From NCBI GenBank assembly GCA_951812925.1, contig OX638369.1, positions 29,314,392 to 29,378,391 of the forward strand: a stretch of DNA of 64,000 nt, given 5' to 3'. Source of the stretch: Calliopum simillimum. Its lineage: Eukaryota > Arthropoda > Insecta > Diptera > Lauxaniidae. Every line of letters begins with the position of its first letter. Position 1 is the stretch's first letter. Below, in pieces: positions 33,557 through 46,360 of the stretch. A model generated the notes under the pieces. The model made no database searches and was not told the origin of the DNA. It saw only the letters and a program-made list of their open reading frames with translations. The position numbers and the translations under genes are program-made.

Positions 33557-34876
33557 CGTAGGGCCTAACAAAAGTTCGCTTAGTTGGTGTCATGTTATAA
33601 ATTTTTAGTAAATCAAAAAATTGCGTATTATTTGTTATAGTCTTACGATATATCATTTTAATTTTCAGAAAGATCGGTCAAAATGGAGAGAAGAAAACGT
33701 AAAATTCATGAAACAATGTCAGCAGATATTCCAATGCCAACGCAGCAAGAGATTCGGTTGGCTATTCTTTTTGGATTTTGACGTAAGCTCAAGCCTATGG
33801 AAATATATAATGAATGCCAAATAGCATTTGAAGTTAATGCGCCATCCCTCGTGACTATTTCAAAGTGGTCCCGAAGACTCCAGACAGGTCATTTTTCTGT
33901 GGAGGACGAACCTCGAGAAGGCCATCCAAAATCTTCGACTGATTATGAATGTGTAGCGCTGGTTAAGTCTAAAATTGACGAAGATCCAAGATTGACCCAG
34001 GAAATCATTGCTGAGGAACTGGGCTTGAATGCCATGGCTGTATCGCAAACATTAAAAAATGATCTTGGATACGCGGAGAAATCTGCTCAATGGGTTCCTA
34101 GAATTTTAAGTGATGCTCAAAAAGAGGCATGTATGCGTTTTGCTAAGTATTTTCTTGAAAAGTTCAAAAACGGAGGGCCTAACACCTTCAAGAAAATCGT
34201 AACAGGTGATGAAGCATGGTTTTAGAAGTACGACCCTGAAACCAAACAACAATCCATGGTATGGAGCCCAGAAAGTGCAAGGCCACCTGTTAAAGGAAGC
34301 AAAAAAAAAGTCAGCAACAAAAGTAATGATATTAGTTTACTTCACCAGAGAGAAAGTTGTAGCTGCTATTCCTTTGGAGAAAGGTCAGACGGTTACTGCT
34401 AAGTGGTATACTGAAACCTGTTTACCAGAAGTCTTCCAAAATTTATTGGGAAACGCCAAAAAAAAGGAGCTACGCCGCTACTTTTTACATCACGATAATG
34501 CGCCAGCGCATACTGCTGAAAAAACGACCGATTTTATTGCGCTTTCAGGCATCGAAGAAATTCGTCCCGCACCTTATTCCCCAGATCTAGCGTCTTGTGA
34601 CTTCTGGTTGTTTCCAAAAATAAAAAAAAATTTGAGATGGAGAGTCTTCAACAGCAATGAGGAGATAATAAATGCGGTTAGTGATGAAATTGCAAAACTG
34701 CAAAAAGCCGATTTTGAAGACTGTTTTTATGGATTTATCGACTTCAAAAATGTATCAAAATAAATGGCGATTACATTGAAAAAATACAAATAGATGAAGA
34801 ATAAAGTTATAAACTTAAAAAATTAAATTTAAAAGTTTTTTCAATTCAACTAAGCGAACTTTTGCTAGGCCCCTCG
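33557..34876 (+). mobile_element. mariner element, DD34D type (1,320 bp), defective
   Basis: Inverted ends CGTAGGGCCTAACAAAAG and CTTTTGCTAGGCCCCTCG (about 28 bases, continuing through TTCGCTTAGTTG) are flanked by the TA target (33555-33556 and 34877-34878). The single transposase gene inside is broken. The length is that of a full mariner. Confidence 0.92.
33683..34763 (+). pseudogene. mariner transposase, two stops and one frameshift
   Basis: Starts at ATG 33683 (MERRKRKIHE). The N-terminal half has the two helix-turn-helix regions that bind the element ends (EIRLAILFGF, then TQEIIAEELGLNAMAVSQTLK). The catalytic part has VTGDEAW (first D), HHDNAPAHTA (second D) and YSPDLASCDFWLFP (third D) with 34 residues between the last two aspartates, so DD34D. 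Breaks: TGA at 33779-33781, TAG at 34223-34225 just after GDEAWF, and a frame change at the A run 34301-34309. The enzyme would cut and paste the element at TA sites; this copy cannot. Confidence 0.92.
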
Positions 34877-35039
34877 TAATGGCACTATAGGTTAACTTTG
34901 GCTGCTTTAAAATCAGGGTGAAGTAGCATCTGAATGAATCATTTTATATGGTGAAACAAAAAGTTTTATATCATTTTCTCAACGTTTCGGTTATTGAATT
35001 TAACCTTCTTCATCATTTTATATACATTAAACTGCTTCC

Positions 35040-35160
35040 ATTTGTATAAAGTAAAATAAAAAATCATCCCGAAATCGTGTCAAAAGTTAGTTGGACTGTT
35101 AAAAACGATACGAGAAAAACAATACGTCATTTTTTTTTTTTTTTTTTTTTTTTTTGGCTA
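35040..35160 (+). repeat. Fragment of the element seen at 48756-49355
   Basis: AAAATCATCCCGAAAT and CAAAAGTTAG...GGACT match the left part of 48756-49355. It breaks off in a T run at about 35131-35155. Confidence 0.6.
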
Positions 35161-35179
35161 TAGGTATTGATATAAGCAT

Positions 35180-35800
35180 TTCCCGCTGTGTGTTGCTACT
35201 CCAATTAAAATAAAACAGAGAATATAATTTGTCCCGACATACCTGCCAAAACTCATCTTTGTGCGTTAAATCGTTTCAGAAATATAAAATTTTTTTAAGG
35301 GAGTGGCACCGCCATTTTTTCCAATTTTTAAATAAATACGAGTACACCAAATCCTATCCATGTCCGTAAAATATTTTCAGCTATTAATAAATTTATTTTT
35401 TTGGAAACACGAAAAAAACGAAAACAAAAAAATTTTTTATTTTTGGTGTGACATCCAAGGGGGGACACTTAAGTGAAAAAAACTTTTTTATTTTGTTTAA
35501 TAACATGTAGAAAAAATAAAAAAAAAAATTAGTTTTTGGTTTCGCCATCCAAGGTGGGATCATTGGGTGAAAAAAAAAAAAAAATTTTTCCACTAAAATG
35601 TCGTAAAGTCATAAAACTTGTAGAAAACATGAAAAAACCGAAAAAAAAAAATTTTAAAATTAATCCTAACAATTTCTTTAAAATCGGATCAAAATCCGAG
35701 GAGCTATGACTTTTCAAACATGCGAGTATCTAAAAGTTGGATCGGATTCATATGGCCGCCATTTTGGATTTTTTCGGAATTTCGGAAAATCATTTTAACA
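35180..35800 (+). repeat. Dispersed repeat with GGGGGACCC-type modules
   Basis: Begins CATTTCCCGCTGTGTGTTGC (compare CTTCCCGGTGTACGTTGC at 39944) and runs through a TCCTATCCATGTCCGT segment. Two AAGGGGGGACA-like modules follow, then an ATCGGATCAAAATCCGAGGA segment and GGCCGCCATTTTGG. Open frames here come from T/A runs. Confidence 0.65.
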
Positions 35801-36787
35801 CAGTTATACGTATGTCAAATTCTAACTTTTCACCAATTTTCATAGAAATCGAAGAAGTCAACCCAAATCTTAATCGATTACGCAAAGATTGACCCAGTAA
35901 GAAGAAAAATTTTAAAATTGCGATTTTTGAGAAAGAGTAGTCTATAGTTAACACATCAATATGTTCCTCCTTGGTGTACTGCAAGATCTTTTACAAAATA
36001 TTTGACTCTGGTGAAAACTTTATGTGGGCAAATATTGTTTTGGAGCAGAAAACACATTTTTTATATGGAAAACTTTTTTTGTTTAAATAAATAGACCCGA
36101 AGAAAAGTTCACAAAAATAGAGCGTTACAAGTGTTCTAACATCAAACTTTTCTTGTAACAGGCATGAAAATATGTTTTTATGTGGCCTGACCCGTATACG
36201 CCAGCTCAAACTCCCACATTTATTTTGGAGCGGACTGTGTACTTAAGTAAAGTAAAGTGGTAATCACCAACGAATTGAGGTCGTTCCTTTTCCAGGCATT
36301 TTCGCTAGGGAATATAACCTTCAAGGAGTGCAGAAAGTTGTATTTGGGTATGCGTAATCACTGATAGTGATAGTGAGGTTCTCAGCTGCTTTCCTACTGC
36401 AAAATATTTAATAGTTCCAGGCCTACTTTTGTCCAGCAACATAGTTTGCCTACAAACGTCAGAGCTTCATTACTTTTCTCCAGATGTTAAGGTGCTATAT
36501 CAATTCCTTTGGGGTTTTCTCTTTCAAAATTTGAATAAAATTAATGCTTCTGAAATCAATATCCCAGCCAAAAAAGTTTTTAATACTCACACCATTTTTT
36601 TTTTTTTTAACGCACTTTAAGTTTTCACCAGAGGTAAAATTTTTTTGTGACGAGTGACACTACATACCATTGAATATATTTTAGTTTTTTGTTGAAGACC
36701 TACCCTAAAGCAAGCCAAAAAATGGAGATATGAGTCAGGTACAAACACGCTCTCATCATGAGAAACATTTGCAATGGTCCAAACCTT
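35801..36787. other. Unannotated stretch
   Basis: No recognised gene. It ends at the (ATTAG)n tail of the LINE that follows. Confidence 0.5.
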
Positions 36788-38200
36788 TAGATTAGATTAG
36801 ATTAGATTAGAGTGGTGGCTTGATAAAACGATGCTAAGCCTAAGTAGCATTGTAAGTGCCGTTTTAATACCATACAAGTGATCAGCTGACTAATAGGAGG
36901 GGTTGTCAGGGTCTGGATTAGATATCCTTTAAGGGGAACTGTAAAGAATATTTATATCCACTTTGTTCTATTAATGTAGTTGAGCAGGGAGCCGATCTCA
37001 TTATCGGTGAGTTCAATCAAATCGTTTAAAAAGGGTTTTCCTAGAGATTAAAGACTAGCTCTAGCTAAAGCAGATTCCTTTTCGTTGCCATCCATGCAAC
37101 TCCGACAGAAAGAATTAAAGGGGATACCAAGGCTTTCGGCATGCTTGCCGATGGCCCAGTCCCCATTGCAGACCGCAGCAATTCTTGCAATATCAGTACG
37201 ATTTTTGGATAGCAGGTCTGATGTTTTTGATTCGTTAAATGAAGGCCACATTGCCCTGGAAATCCTGCATGTTTGTAGAGCTTTCCATCTAACATTCGCT
37301 TTGGTGAGGAAATTCAAGAAAATCCCTTTCTTCACCACATCTATCGGAGTGCATACACACTCAGAATGTGTTCCACTTAGAGAAGAGCCAAGTCTAGTTA
37401 GTTCATCAGCCTTTTCGTTACCTTCAATGTTCCTATGACCTGGAACCCAGACGAGAGTAAGTTCAGATTGACTCCCTAGTTCGATTAAATTTTTTCTGCA
37501 TTCCTCAACCAATTTTGATTTTATTGTTACTGAGCTCAGCGCCTTGATAGCAGCCTGACTGTCAGAGAAGATCGCCACTTGTCTAAGGCTGAGGTTAATG
37601 GTCTTTACTAGCCTGCAGGCATTGAGAATCACGTAAACTTCCGCCTGAAAGACGCTAGCTGAATTAGGTAAGCTAAAAGATTGATAAAAAAATTTTTCTC
37701 GAAATTTAGTATGGGGCAGATGTAATCTGTGTCGGAGTTAGAAAGTTCAACTGGTAGTGTATCAACGAGCTGTGACCATACGTCTTATGCATCCAGCAAC
37801 CGGCTTCTCTGGGCCTTTTCGTACTACATGAGGCAGTGGCTTTAATAAATGAGGTTGAAGGGAGCAGATGAAGAAGAAAACTGAGAGCTGCGGTTCGGCA
37901 TGATCTCAATGCTCCAGTTACACCAACACATGCGGTCCTCTGTACTTTCTCCAAATTCGTTTGATTATACCCCTTATTAGTAGCTGGCCACCAAACTAAA
38001 GAGCCATATGTGCCGTATATTTCCAATATAGCTTCGAATCAGGAAAGACTCCAAGATATTTAGACGAATTGGAAATTGGAACAGGTTGTCCTTTCAATCG
38101 AGGAAGGTTAAAGTTAGGTATTTTGGTGATCATTATCATCTTATTGCAGTTAGTTTAACCCTTAAAACAGTAAGATTGTCTTTAGAAGGTCTTGATTAAA
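36788..38200 (-). pseudogene. LINE 3' part: RT thumb, RNase H and C-terminus, (TAATC)n tail
   Basis: Reads on the minus strand. From 38150 to 37700: thumb pieces (IPNFNLPRLKGQP, SSKYLGV, then YGSLVWWPATNKG and EKVQRTACVGVTGALRSC) with a frame change and a small deletion. From 37632 to 37048: an open 194-residue stretch with RNase H motifs (AIFSDSQAAIKAL, TLVWVPGHRNIEGNEKADEL) and a C-terminal Cys/His region (FCRSCMDGNEKE). The 3' tail is four to five TAATC units at 36788-36811, followed by flanking DNA. Such pentamer tails and an RNase H after RT fit LOA/I-group LINEs. It is 5'-truncated and not functional, but the RNase H part is well kept. Confidence 0.88.
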
Positions 38201-39936
38201 ATCCAATATTGTTTTAAATTAAAAATTGTCTCCGCTGAAGCCGGCAAATGTTTCTTTCGTATTGAAAGTTTACAACAAAGAGTTGCAGTTTTAATCTGAT
38301 CACTTGTTTAGTTTGTTTTCGGCAAGACATTCTTCAGATAGTCTTACATCTTATGAACTTGGTGGCTTAGCAATAATAAAAAGACGGTTATCGGTTTCGT
38401 ATTTTTCAAAAACAAATTAACTTAAAACCACTATTCTCATTGTAGGGAAATGAAATGTTACAAATGAATTTAAACAAACTTTTTAAAGAATTTGAATAAT
38501 CTTTGAAGAATTTACTCTACAAAAAAAGTCAAAAATTCTCCATTTTTAATTACGAATAAAATTTATTATTTCAGATTACACATAACATTACTCTCTGTGC
38601 TGTAGTATATAACATTATAATAAAATGCCACATAAAATTATTAAATGAGTTTGTTTAACTTGTGCCTTCTCAGTTTCCAGGCATACTCTTGTGCAAAACA
38701 ATATAAAAATCTGTAATTAATTTTATGCTCATTGTTTCCGGGAAAATTTTAAGAGAAAGAAAATGAAAATAACGACGACGACTACGAATATTTGCAGTTA
38801 TGAGTAGTGCAAAAGCTTCAGGCAAAAATTATGCACATTTTCATCAACAGACAGTAAATCAAGAAAATCTGCTGAATGTAAAGGCGAATGAGGATGCAAA
38901 TTCAAATGCAAATGCAGGCAGGCAAGATGAATTTCTGTCAGCTAGCAGTCAGGAGGCTGACAGACAAGCAGACAGATAGATATGTTGTCTATGATATGTG
39001 TGTGCAAATGCAAATCTTTGCAATGGCGAAGGAGTGATGTTGGGCTTGAGCTTAAAATTCATATTATAGATAAAATAATGAGCATACATAAATCCTTTTT
39101 TTTTTTTTTTTTTTGAAAAGAAAAAATACAATAAAAATACTCGTAGTTAGTTAGTTGGTAAAACCATGAACGATGAAAGTGATGTTAAATTCAACAGTCG
39201 AAAGAGCTTACAGAGAGAAATAGAAATCTGAGTGACAGCCAGACAGCATACTATACAAAAATAGAAGATGATAGTTTTGTATTGAAAGTGAAATTTCATA
39301 TGAAGAAATAGTTTTTGGAAAATATTGCGTGTTTTGAAAATTTAATTTTTAGAGTAAAAAAAAAAATACTTTTCGGATGAAGAGTAGTATTGATGTACTA
39401 TGCATGGAAAGATTTGAAAAAGTATTTTGAATACCATGATTATTTCCTATTGGGTTAGCATTAAATGCATAAGATGTTAAAGACACTCAAAGATGAACAA
39501 ATATGATAATAATGTTGATTTAAATTTATGAAAATTATTTAAATGCAGTGAAAGGCATCAGCACGCTCCCACATATACACACATATGTACATGGATAACC
39601 AAAAGGCGCCAACATATGTAAAACAGGATATCCGGCATAGATAGCATTGTATAAAGAGTAAGCGAGAAACGTCATATATATGTGCAAAAAAGATAAAAGA
39701 CGGAAATACGGAAGGCAGACAGGAAAACTTACGATGAGTAAACGACGAATATGTGTGATGTATACTTAAGTGAAAATTAATTAGACATTAAAACTTGTGT
39801 TTTGCTCATTTGTGTGCTTTAAGAAATTTTGCAAAATCCAGGATTTTTTATTGTGCAAAAAAGGAATTGTAACATATATTCGAGTAGTTACAATAACTTT
39901 AGATTATAAAATGAAATTTATTTATATAAAACTAGC
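38201..39936. other. Unannotated stretch
   Basis: AT-rich with microsatellite-like GGCAGGCA and GACAGACA parts near 38915-38980 and a T run near 39098-39114. No gene recognised. Confidence 0.5.
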
Positions 39937-41440
39937 ACTTCCCGGTGTACGTTGCTACACCTTCTCTTGTTAAGAGGACGGTTCGTGTTATCTCCAATTA
40001 AATTAAACCAAAGAATGTAAATTGTCACTATCTCATCTATGTTAGTTAAGTTGTTTCAGAAATATGACATTCTTTAAAGGTCGTGGCTCTACACATTTTT
40101 TCCCGATACTCCTAGTACACATACTAAATCTTATCCATGTCCGTTTAGTATTTTAGGAGACATGATAAGTTACTTTTTTTGGAAGAACGAAAAAAAATTT
40201 ATTTTTTATTAAATTTTTTGTGCCGTCATCTAAGGGGGCCCTTGGGTGAAAAATATTTTTTACACTTTATTGTCGTAAAAAGTCATGAAATGTCTAGAAA
40301 ACATGAATAAAACGAAGGAAAAACTAGTAAGGGTGGTAACTTTGGCCTGGCCAAAAACTAAATACCCTGCACTGCATTTCAAGTATATTATAAGGAGAGT
40401 ATAAGAACAAATTGCTTATACGGGAAGTGCCACGCCCTCGCCTCCGAGCTTACCTTGATTTTGCGTAGAGCTTACATTTACTGTTCTAAGAGTTTGAGTA
40501 AAATTCGGTTAGGTTTTCTTAAAAAATCTTTCAGTATGGCATTTTGAAGCTTTTGCTTACATGGGAGGTGCCACGCCCTCTTGTCGAAGTTTCCTAGATC
40601 TTGCGTATAGCTTGCATTTATAGATCCGAGTGTTTGAGTGTAATTTGGTTGAGTTATCTCAAAAAACGCTTTCCGTGTAACATTTTGAAACTTTTGTTTA
40701 TATGGGAGGCGCCACGCCCTCTAATCCGAATTTTTCTTGTTTTTGCTCAAAGCTTATACTTACTTTCCCTAGTATTTATGTGTATTTTGCTTCTGTTACC
40801 GCAAATAATGCTCTTATTATTGCATTTTGAATATATTTTTTGTATGGGCGGTAGGCGTGTCCGTTGACCGATTTCGCTCATTTTCAATCCCCCGAGCTAA
40901 CTTTTACGACGGAGGTAGAATATTAAATTTCATTGAATTATGTTGCTCAGTTTTCCCTAAAAATGTATTTCCACACACAGCCAGCCAGCCAGACAGACGG
41001 ACATGGCTATATCGACTCAGGAGGTGGCGCTGATCAAGAATATATATACTTTTCCATACCTGCGACGCCTACTTCTCTGCGTTACAAACGAAAGGATAAA
41101 GTGAATATACCCTGAGTGTAGGATATAAAAAATTTTTTAATTTTTGGTTCCATTCATTAACCAAGGGGGAACTCTTGGGCAAAAAAATTTTTTTTTTCAC
41201 TAAAATGGCGCAAAGAGTCATGAGACGAGTAGAAAACACGAAAAAAGCGAAAAAAAAACTTTTTTAAGAATTTGTAGTGCCGACATCCAAAGGAGGACCC
41301 TTGGGTGACAAAATTTTTTTCCCACTAAAATATGCTAAAAAGTCATGAAACGCGTCGAAAATTCGAAAAATGGAAAAAAAAAAACATTTCTTTTGTAATT
41401 TTTGGTTCCGATATCCAAGGGGGACACTTTACTGAACAAA
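39937..41440 (+). repeat. Composite dispersed repeat, about 1.5 kb
   Basis: In order: CTTCCCGGTGTACGTTGCTA head; TTATCCATGTCCGTTTAG; a GGGGGCCCTTGGG module; three ~125-base direct repeats with GGAGGTGCCACGCCCTC (near 40430, 40565, 40705); then GGGCGGTAGGCGTGTCCGTT; then CAGACAGACGGACATGGC and ATCAAGAATATATATAC; and a further run of GGGGGACCC modules. The tail segment is very common in introns of higher flies. No ORF of interest. Confidence 0.7.
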
Positions 41441-42945
41441 AAAAAAAAACGCGACTTACCCATATTTACGCGATAATTTGCCAAAAAATAAATCATTATA
41501 TTTTCAAACTCCTTAAAAAATTGTTATTTTCAGGCGGCCAGTGTTCAAATGAGGAATTATTATTAAGCATTTATAACTTGTCAAAATAACTGCTATTCGA
41601 TTGCAACAAAATGCATCCAAATTGATACACAAATCAGTTAAAATCGGGAAATCTTTGAAACTTTGCCACAATTAAACGTTACTCATACGTCAGGCTAGGC
41701 AAACTAACAAAATAAAAAATGTACATCATTGCTATATGAAAAGATTTAAATTTCCATAATTTTCTCATTGGGTTGTTCTTAAATTTCCAGACATAACAAA
41801 CTTCAACAAAACTTTAAGACAACGCAACGATGATTCGCTTGCAATGTCAATTAACGTTTTATTTATGCGTTTTAATTTGAACATATTTGTATGCTTGCAT
41901 GTGTTTGTGCGTCGTTATCATTTATGTAAGCGTGCGATGCACAGTCAGCAATTAAAAGTTAGTGTGACATTGTCATAGTGTGTATGTATGTGGCAACCAT
42001 ATACATTCATATGTAAATGTATCATCCTGGCAGGCAAAACAGCTACAAATGTCGTTAATCTTTTTTTAGTTATACGCAATTAATTTATACTCATTAGTAG
42101 ATTCACACCACACACACACATAGTAAAGATGAAGAAGAAGACGAATACACATGCACATGAACAGTTCTACACACTGAGAGAGACATGGCAGACATACTTA
42201 GTGCTTAACTCCTACACTACACAGCTACTCATATATTATACAGACACAAACACACGCACACATACACTGACATGACTTATATAGCAAACGTAAGACATTT
42301 TGTCATGATTTATTAGAAAATTCAAAATTATTCTCGCTGCTGCTGTGGCAAATAAAGATTAATGATGCTCGTTCGCGTGTCTGTGTGTGTGTAAATTGGT
42401 TTTGTTGGTGTGTGTCTAATGTGTATTCATATACTTTGTTGCATAATTTCAGGCGTTTCGCGTTAAAAAGCTTTGCATTTGTTTGTATTCTTATGTTGTT
42501 TCTAATCAATGAGTTGCATAAATTTGCAAATTCAATAAATTTTGTAATTAGCTCGAGTCACATGAAGTGTTGAATGTATAAAGTTAGTTAAATTTTAGTA
42601 AAATGTATTTCTAATGATTTAAGGAAATGAGAAATTATCAATTTTTATTGAAAAATATCTTTTTCGTATGAAAATTGCAGAACTTTTTAAGAGTTGATTA
42701 TTTTTGATTGGCTACTGTGCTTGTGTTTATGAACGGCCTTGGTTTAAAAGCAATATTTTTGTAAAGCACATATACCTTAATAATATTATTGTTATAATTT
42801 ACTATCATAATGCATCAAACTTTAGTTGAAAGCGTTTGAAATTAAAAAAAGAACCTCAGTATGTAATAATTAGAAGTCAATCATACGTCATGTTATGTAT
42901 TTGAATAGAAACACATTTCGAATTAAAAAAAAAGATGAAAAATAA
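41441..42945. other. Unannotated stretch
   Basis: AT-rich with CA-rich microsatellites near 42105-42120 and 42245-42270 and TG-rich DNA near 42380-42415. No gene recognised. Confidence 0.5.
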
Positions 42946-42949
42946 ATTT

Positions 42950-43860
42950 TTTGTTATATCTTCTCTTCTTATACGAGCTAAAATTGTATGTTTGTTTCTT
43001 TGTTTCTTTGTACTTATTTCTGTGCCAATATTTTTTCTCGAAAACGGCTACAGCGATTTTAATGAAACTTGGAATAGTGTTAGACATTAGCATACAATGA
43101 AGAATGAGCTAGGTTTCAACTTTGTTAATGCTCGCTAGGTGGCATGGCACTGCCCTAAATTTTAAATTTGATTTAGTCATAACTCGCAAACCATACAAGG
43201 TATTTGGATGAAATTTGGTGAGCGAGTAAGGCTTAAAATACCTTGTAACAGACAAAAAGTGGGCGGGATCGGAGAAGTGCCACGCCCACTTTTCAACCTT
43301 TGAAAATTTTGATTCAATATTACTCGAAAACGACTCCAACAGTTTTAATGAAAATTTAGGAGATGTTACCTCTGCAAACAAGGATTAATATGTAATACGC
43401 CGTTGTTTTGGGAAAACTCGTTGAAGGGCGTGATACCGCCCACAAAAATATAAAACGGTATAAAAAGAAAACTAATAAAAAAAACATTCTGAATTTAACT
43501 GTGAGGAGCCTCATAACTATAGGGCATCTCTGTTCTAAAAGTGGGCGAAATGTCGCCGTTGCGAATGAAACTTCCCATACAAACAAAATACGTTAAATGC
43601 TATTTTTCGCAAATGTTACAAGATACTTTCATGAAATTTGGTATGTAGGCACTACTTATCAATGCCTTGTGATAACCGAAAAGTGGGCGGTGTCAAAGAA
43701 GTACCACGCCTCCTTTTTAATCATTGAAAATTTTGATTTAATACTACAAGAAAACGACTCCAACAATTATAATTAGAATGTAAGAGATTGTTCCCCTGAA
43801 AATAAGTAATAATATGTGATATGCCGTTAATTTATTTTAGGGCATTCTATTTCACCAAAA
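42950..43860 (+). repeat. Dispersed repeat with GTGGGCGG...CCACGCC dyads
   Basis: A ~500-base unit holds a TTTCTTTGTTTCTTTG head and TCGAAAACGGCTACAGCGAT. It also holds ATTTGGATGAAATTTGG, AAAGTGGGCGGGATC and GTGCCACGCCCACTTTTC. It is followed by a second, diverged copy from about 43600. Related copies lie at 45960-46360 and, inverted, at 57690-58230; a short piece is at 62561-62620. No protein seen. Confidence 0.7.
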
Positions 43861-44269
43861 AAAATTTTGAGTTTTAGATATTTTTCTATTCCATTCGATA
43901 CTCTGAGTTTTTTCTTATTATAATTCTCATCGGTTAATTTATCATTTTGAAAGCGTGACCATTGGAAGTGAAAAGGTACGAGTTTGATAACAAAAAATAG
44001 CTATGAATAAAAACATCGACTAAAATAATAAGATCAGATTGTTGACCGAGCAGGGATCGGTCTCCAGGTACTGTATATTAGACTGGGTCTAATGCATAGA
44101 ATCGTCCAAAGAATATGTCTGAATTTTTTCAGAATTTCTAGAACTTTTTGATTTTTTTTTTTTACCATTTTTTGGAAAATCTTAAATGGTCTCAAAAAAT
44201 TCACATGTGTTCTTGAACAATTTTAAGCATTTTATGCAAAAAAAAAATCGGTTTTTGGAACTAAATCTA
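43861..44269. other. Unannotated stretch with an inverted-repeat element scrap
   Basis: At about 44078-44250, TTAGACTGGGTCTA and GTCTGAATTTTTTCAGAATT resemble the end and inside of the element at 48756-49355. Confidence 0.45.
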
Positions 44270-45179
44270 TCTATACTAATATTATAAATGCGAAAGTAAC
44301 TCTGTTTGTTTGTTACCTTTTGACGCCTAAACCGGTAAGCCAATTTCGATGAAATTTAGTATGGAGATAATAAGAGACCCTAGGATGGACATAGGATAGT
44401 TTCTAACTCTAAAATGATCCTTAAAAGGGGTGAAAAGGGGGGTGGAATTTTGTATGGCAAATCAATAATTTTTCGAATACGTATATTCTCAATTGACATA
44501 GATGGCGTAGATTTTGTTGTTGTATACATTTTGAAAAATAAAAATAAATTTGAAAAACAAATAAACAAAAACATATGTGTGTTTCTGTTTTTAGCAGCGA
44601 GGCAAAGCTGCGCTGAAGTATCTTTGTATGCAAACATGCGCATCTTTCGTGCTGAATGCTCCCTTCCATTTTGTATAGGCATGTCCGCTTTTAACGCATA
44701 TCTCAAGTGTATAAACAAGATGTGCTTCCTTTTCCATTCCGTTGGGAAATGAAGAAGTTGCGCTTCCTCTACCTTTCTGAATAAAAATGAAGAAGATGCG
44801 CTTCGTCTTTCTTTCTTTTTTCGCTCCAAAAATATATGAGCTACATATGTAAATGTTAAGGAAGCAATGGCATAAGGGCAAGGGCATCTAATTGCTGTTA
44901 GGGCAAACATCATCGTCGACTTCTTTTGCTAATTAAGCTTTTAATTTTTTTTCCAAAGTAAAAATCAATTTGTTTGACAGTTTGAACTAAGGAATATAAC
45001 TTGCCACGACTTTCCCAATTCTTGGATTTCCTCATCCAGCGTTTTTTTTTCAATTTATTCTTATTAGGTATTAATTTATTATCAGGTCAGGCCTTAGATG
45101 CCTAGCGTCACGCAACTCAAAGGGCTGCTGAGACCACCGAACAAGCTCTAGCCAAAAAGGTGAATCAACTCTTTAAGCA

Positions 45180-45545
45180 AAATTACGACACTTCAGTACG
45201 AGATATTGCTGCAACGGCAGGCACCTCGAAATCTACTATGCAAAGACTGAAAGAGTAAAATAAGATGAAGACCTACAGAGTTTTAAAAGTATCAGGCGAG
45301 CCCGAAAGTTGTTTGATGGTTTCCGGACTAAATCTGACTGTTACGTAATAGATGATTAAACACAGATTAAGGCAGATTTCAATCAGCTACCAGGACACAA
45401 GTTTTATACCTGCGCGAAAAACAGGGAGGTACAAATCTAATTATAGAAAAGAAATCACAGAATTTCCCAAGCAGAATAGTATGGTTTGGCAAGCCATATG
45501 CAAATGTGGACTGAGAAGCAGTTTTTTTGTTTTGTAACACAGGGT
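45180..45545 (+). pseudogene. Tc1/mariner-type transposase fragment inside the Helitron
   Basis: About 45184-45256 gives a helix-turn-helix-like VRDIAATAGTSKSTMQRLKE, then a stop. After more stops, a frame at 45352-45537 ends in NSMVWQAICKCGLRSSFFV, the strand that precedes the second catalytic aspartate in mariner-family enzymes. The catalytic core is incomplete and the frame shifts at least twice. It is either a nested insertion that later decayed or a captured fragment. Confidence 0.65.
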
Positions 45546-45959
45546 ATAATAAATTTGAAAATTGATATTGAGGTGTGTCCTTAAAAACGTCTTTTGCTAT
45601 TTTTTTCTGCTCTGCTTAAGCAACACCTCTGACTAATCTAAAGCCATCATAGAGTGGCACTAGAGCACATTTGTTTAAAAAAATTCGAGTCAATTAACTG
45701 CCCAGAGCTTTGACTTATGAAGAGGTATCTGCCCTTCGAAATAGTATATCGATACCTTTAAGCGCTATAGTCCTATTTCCATTTTTTCATTTGTTGGGGA
45801 ATTCAAAAAAGAAGATTTCAAACAGTGGTTATTTAGAATTGGCTGCTATTTTAATATTACGATTTATGTTATAATTTTGCTTTAGTATATTTCAACGTAT
45901 TTTCCATAGTCTCTTATTAGTTAAAGGTTTGTTTTTTAAAATTGTGCGGACATTTTAAA

Positions 45960-46360
45960 ATTTATCTGGTCAAATTTGAGCAAACCTTACAAGTTATTTT
46001 GATAAAATTTGGCTGAGGGGTGGTGACTGTTCATACCTTGCAATGAACCAAAACTGTTAGAGGTTGAAGAAGTTCCACGCCTACTTTTTTGACAATTAGA
46101 ACAATTTGATTCAATATTACTCTAAAAAGGCCCTTTCTGATAGCCAGGATTCTTTTGTGGTATTTCGTTATGTTCCTTAACTCAAAAAATGGCGTGACAT
46201 TACTAAAAAAACTTATATAATTGTAAGATATGTTAAATGAACTAATAAAGTAATTTTTCTGAATTTTATTAAAAAGTGTTCACTTAAAGTAAGGTATCTC
46301 CTTGATAAAAGTTGGTTAAATATCACAAGTGAGTGTGGCACCTTCCATACAAGTAGAACA
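45960..46360 (+). repeat. Copy of the GTGGGCGG/CCACGCC dispersed repeat
   Basis: AAACCTTACAAGTTATTTTG, GGCTGAGGGGTGG and AAGTTCCACGCCTAC match the unit at 43190-43290 with many changes. It lies inside the Helitron. Confidence 0.55.

Noticed and set aside
44380..44913. 177-residue minus-strand frame (with overlapping frames on both strands)
   Set aside because: It lies inside the Helitron, overlaps open frames on the other strand, and shows no recognisable domain.
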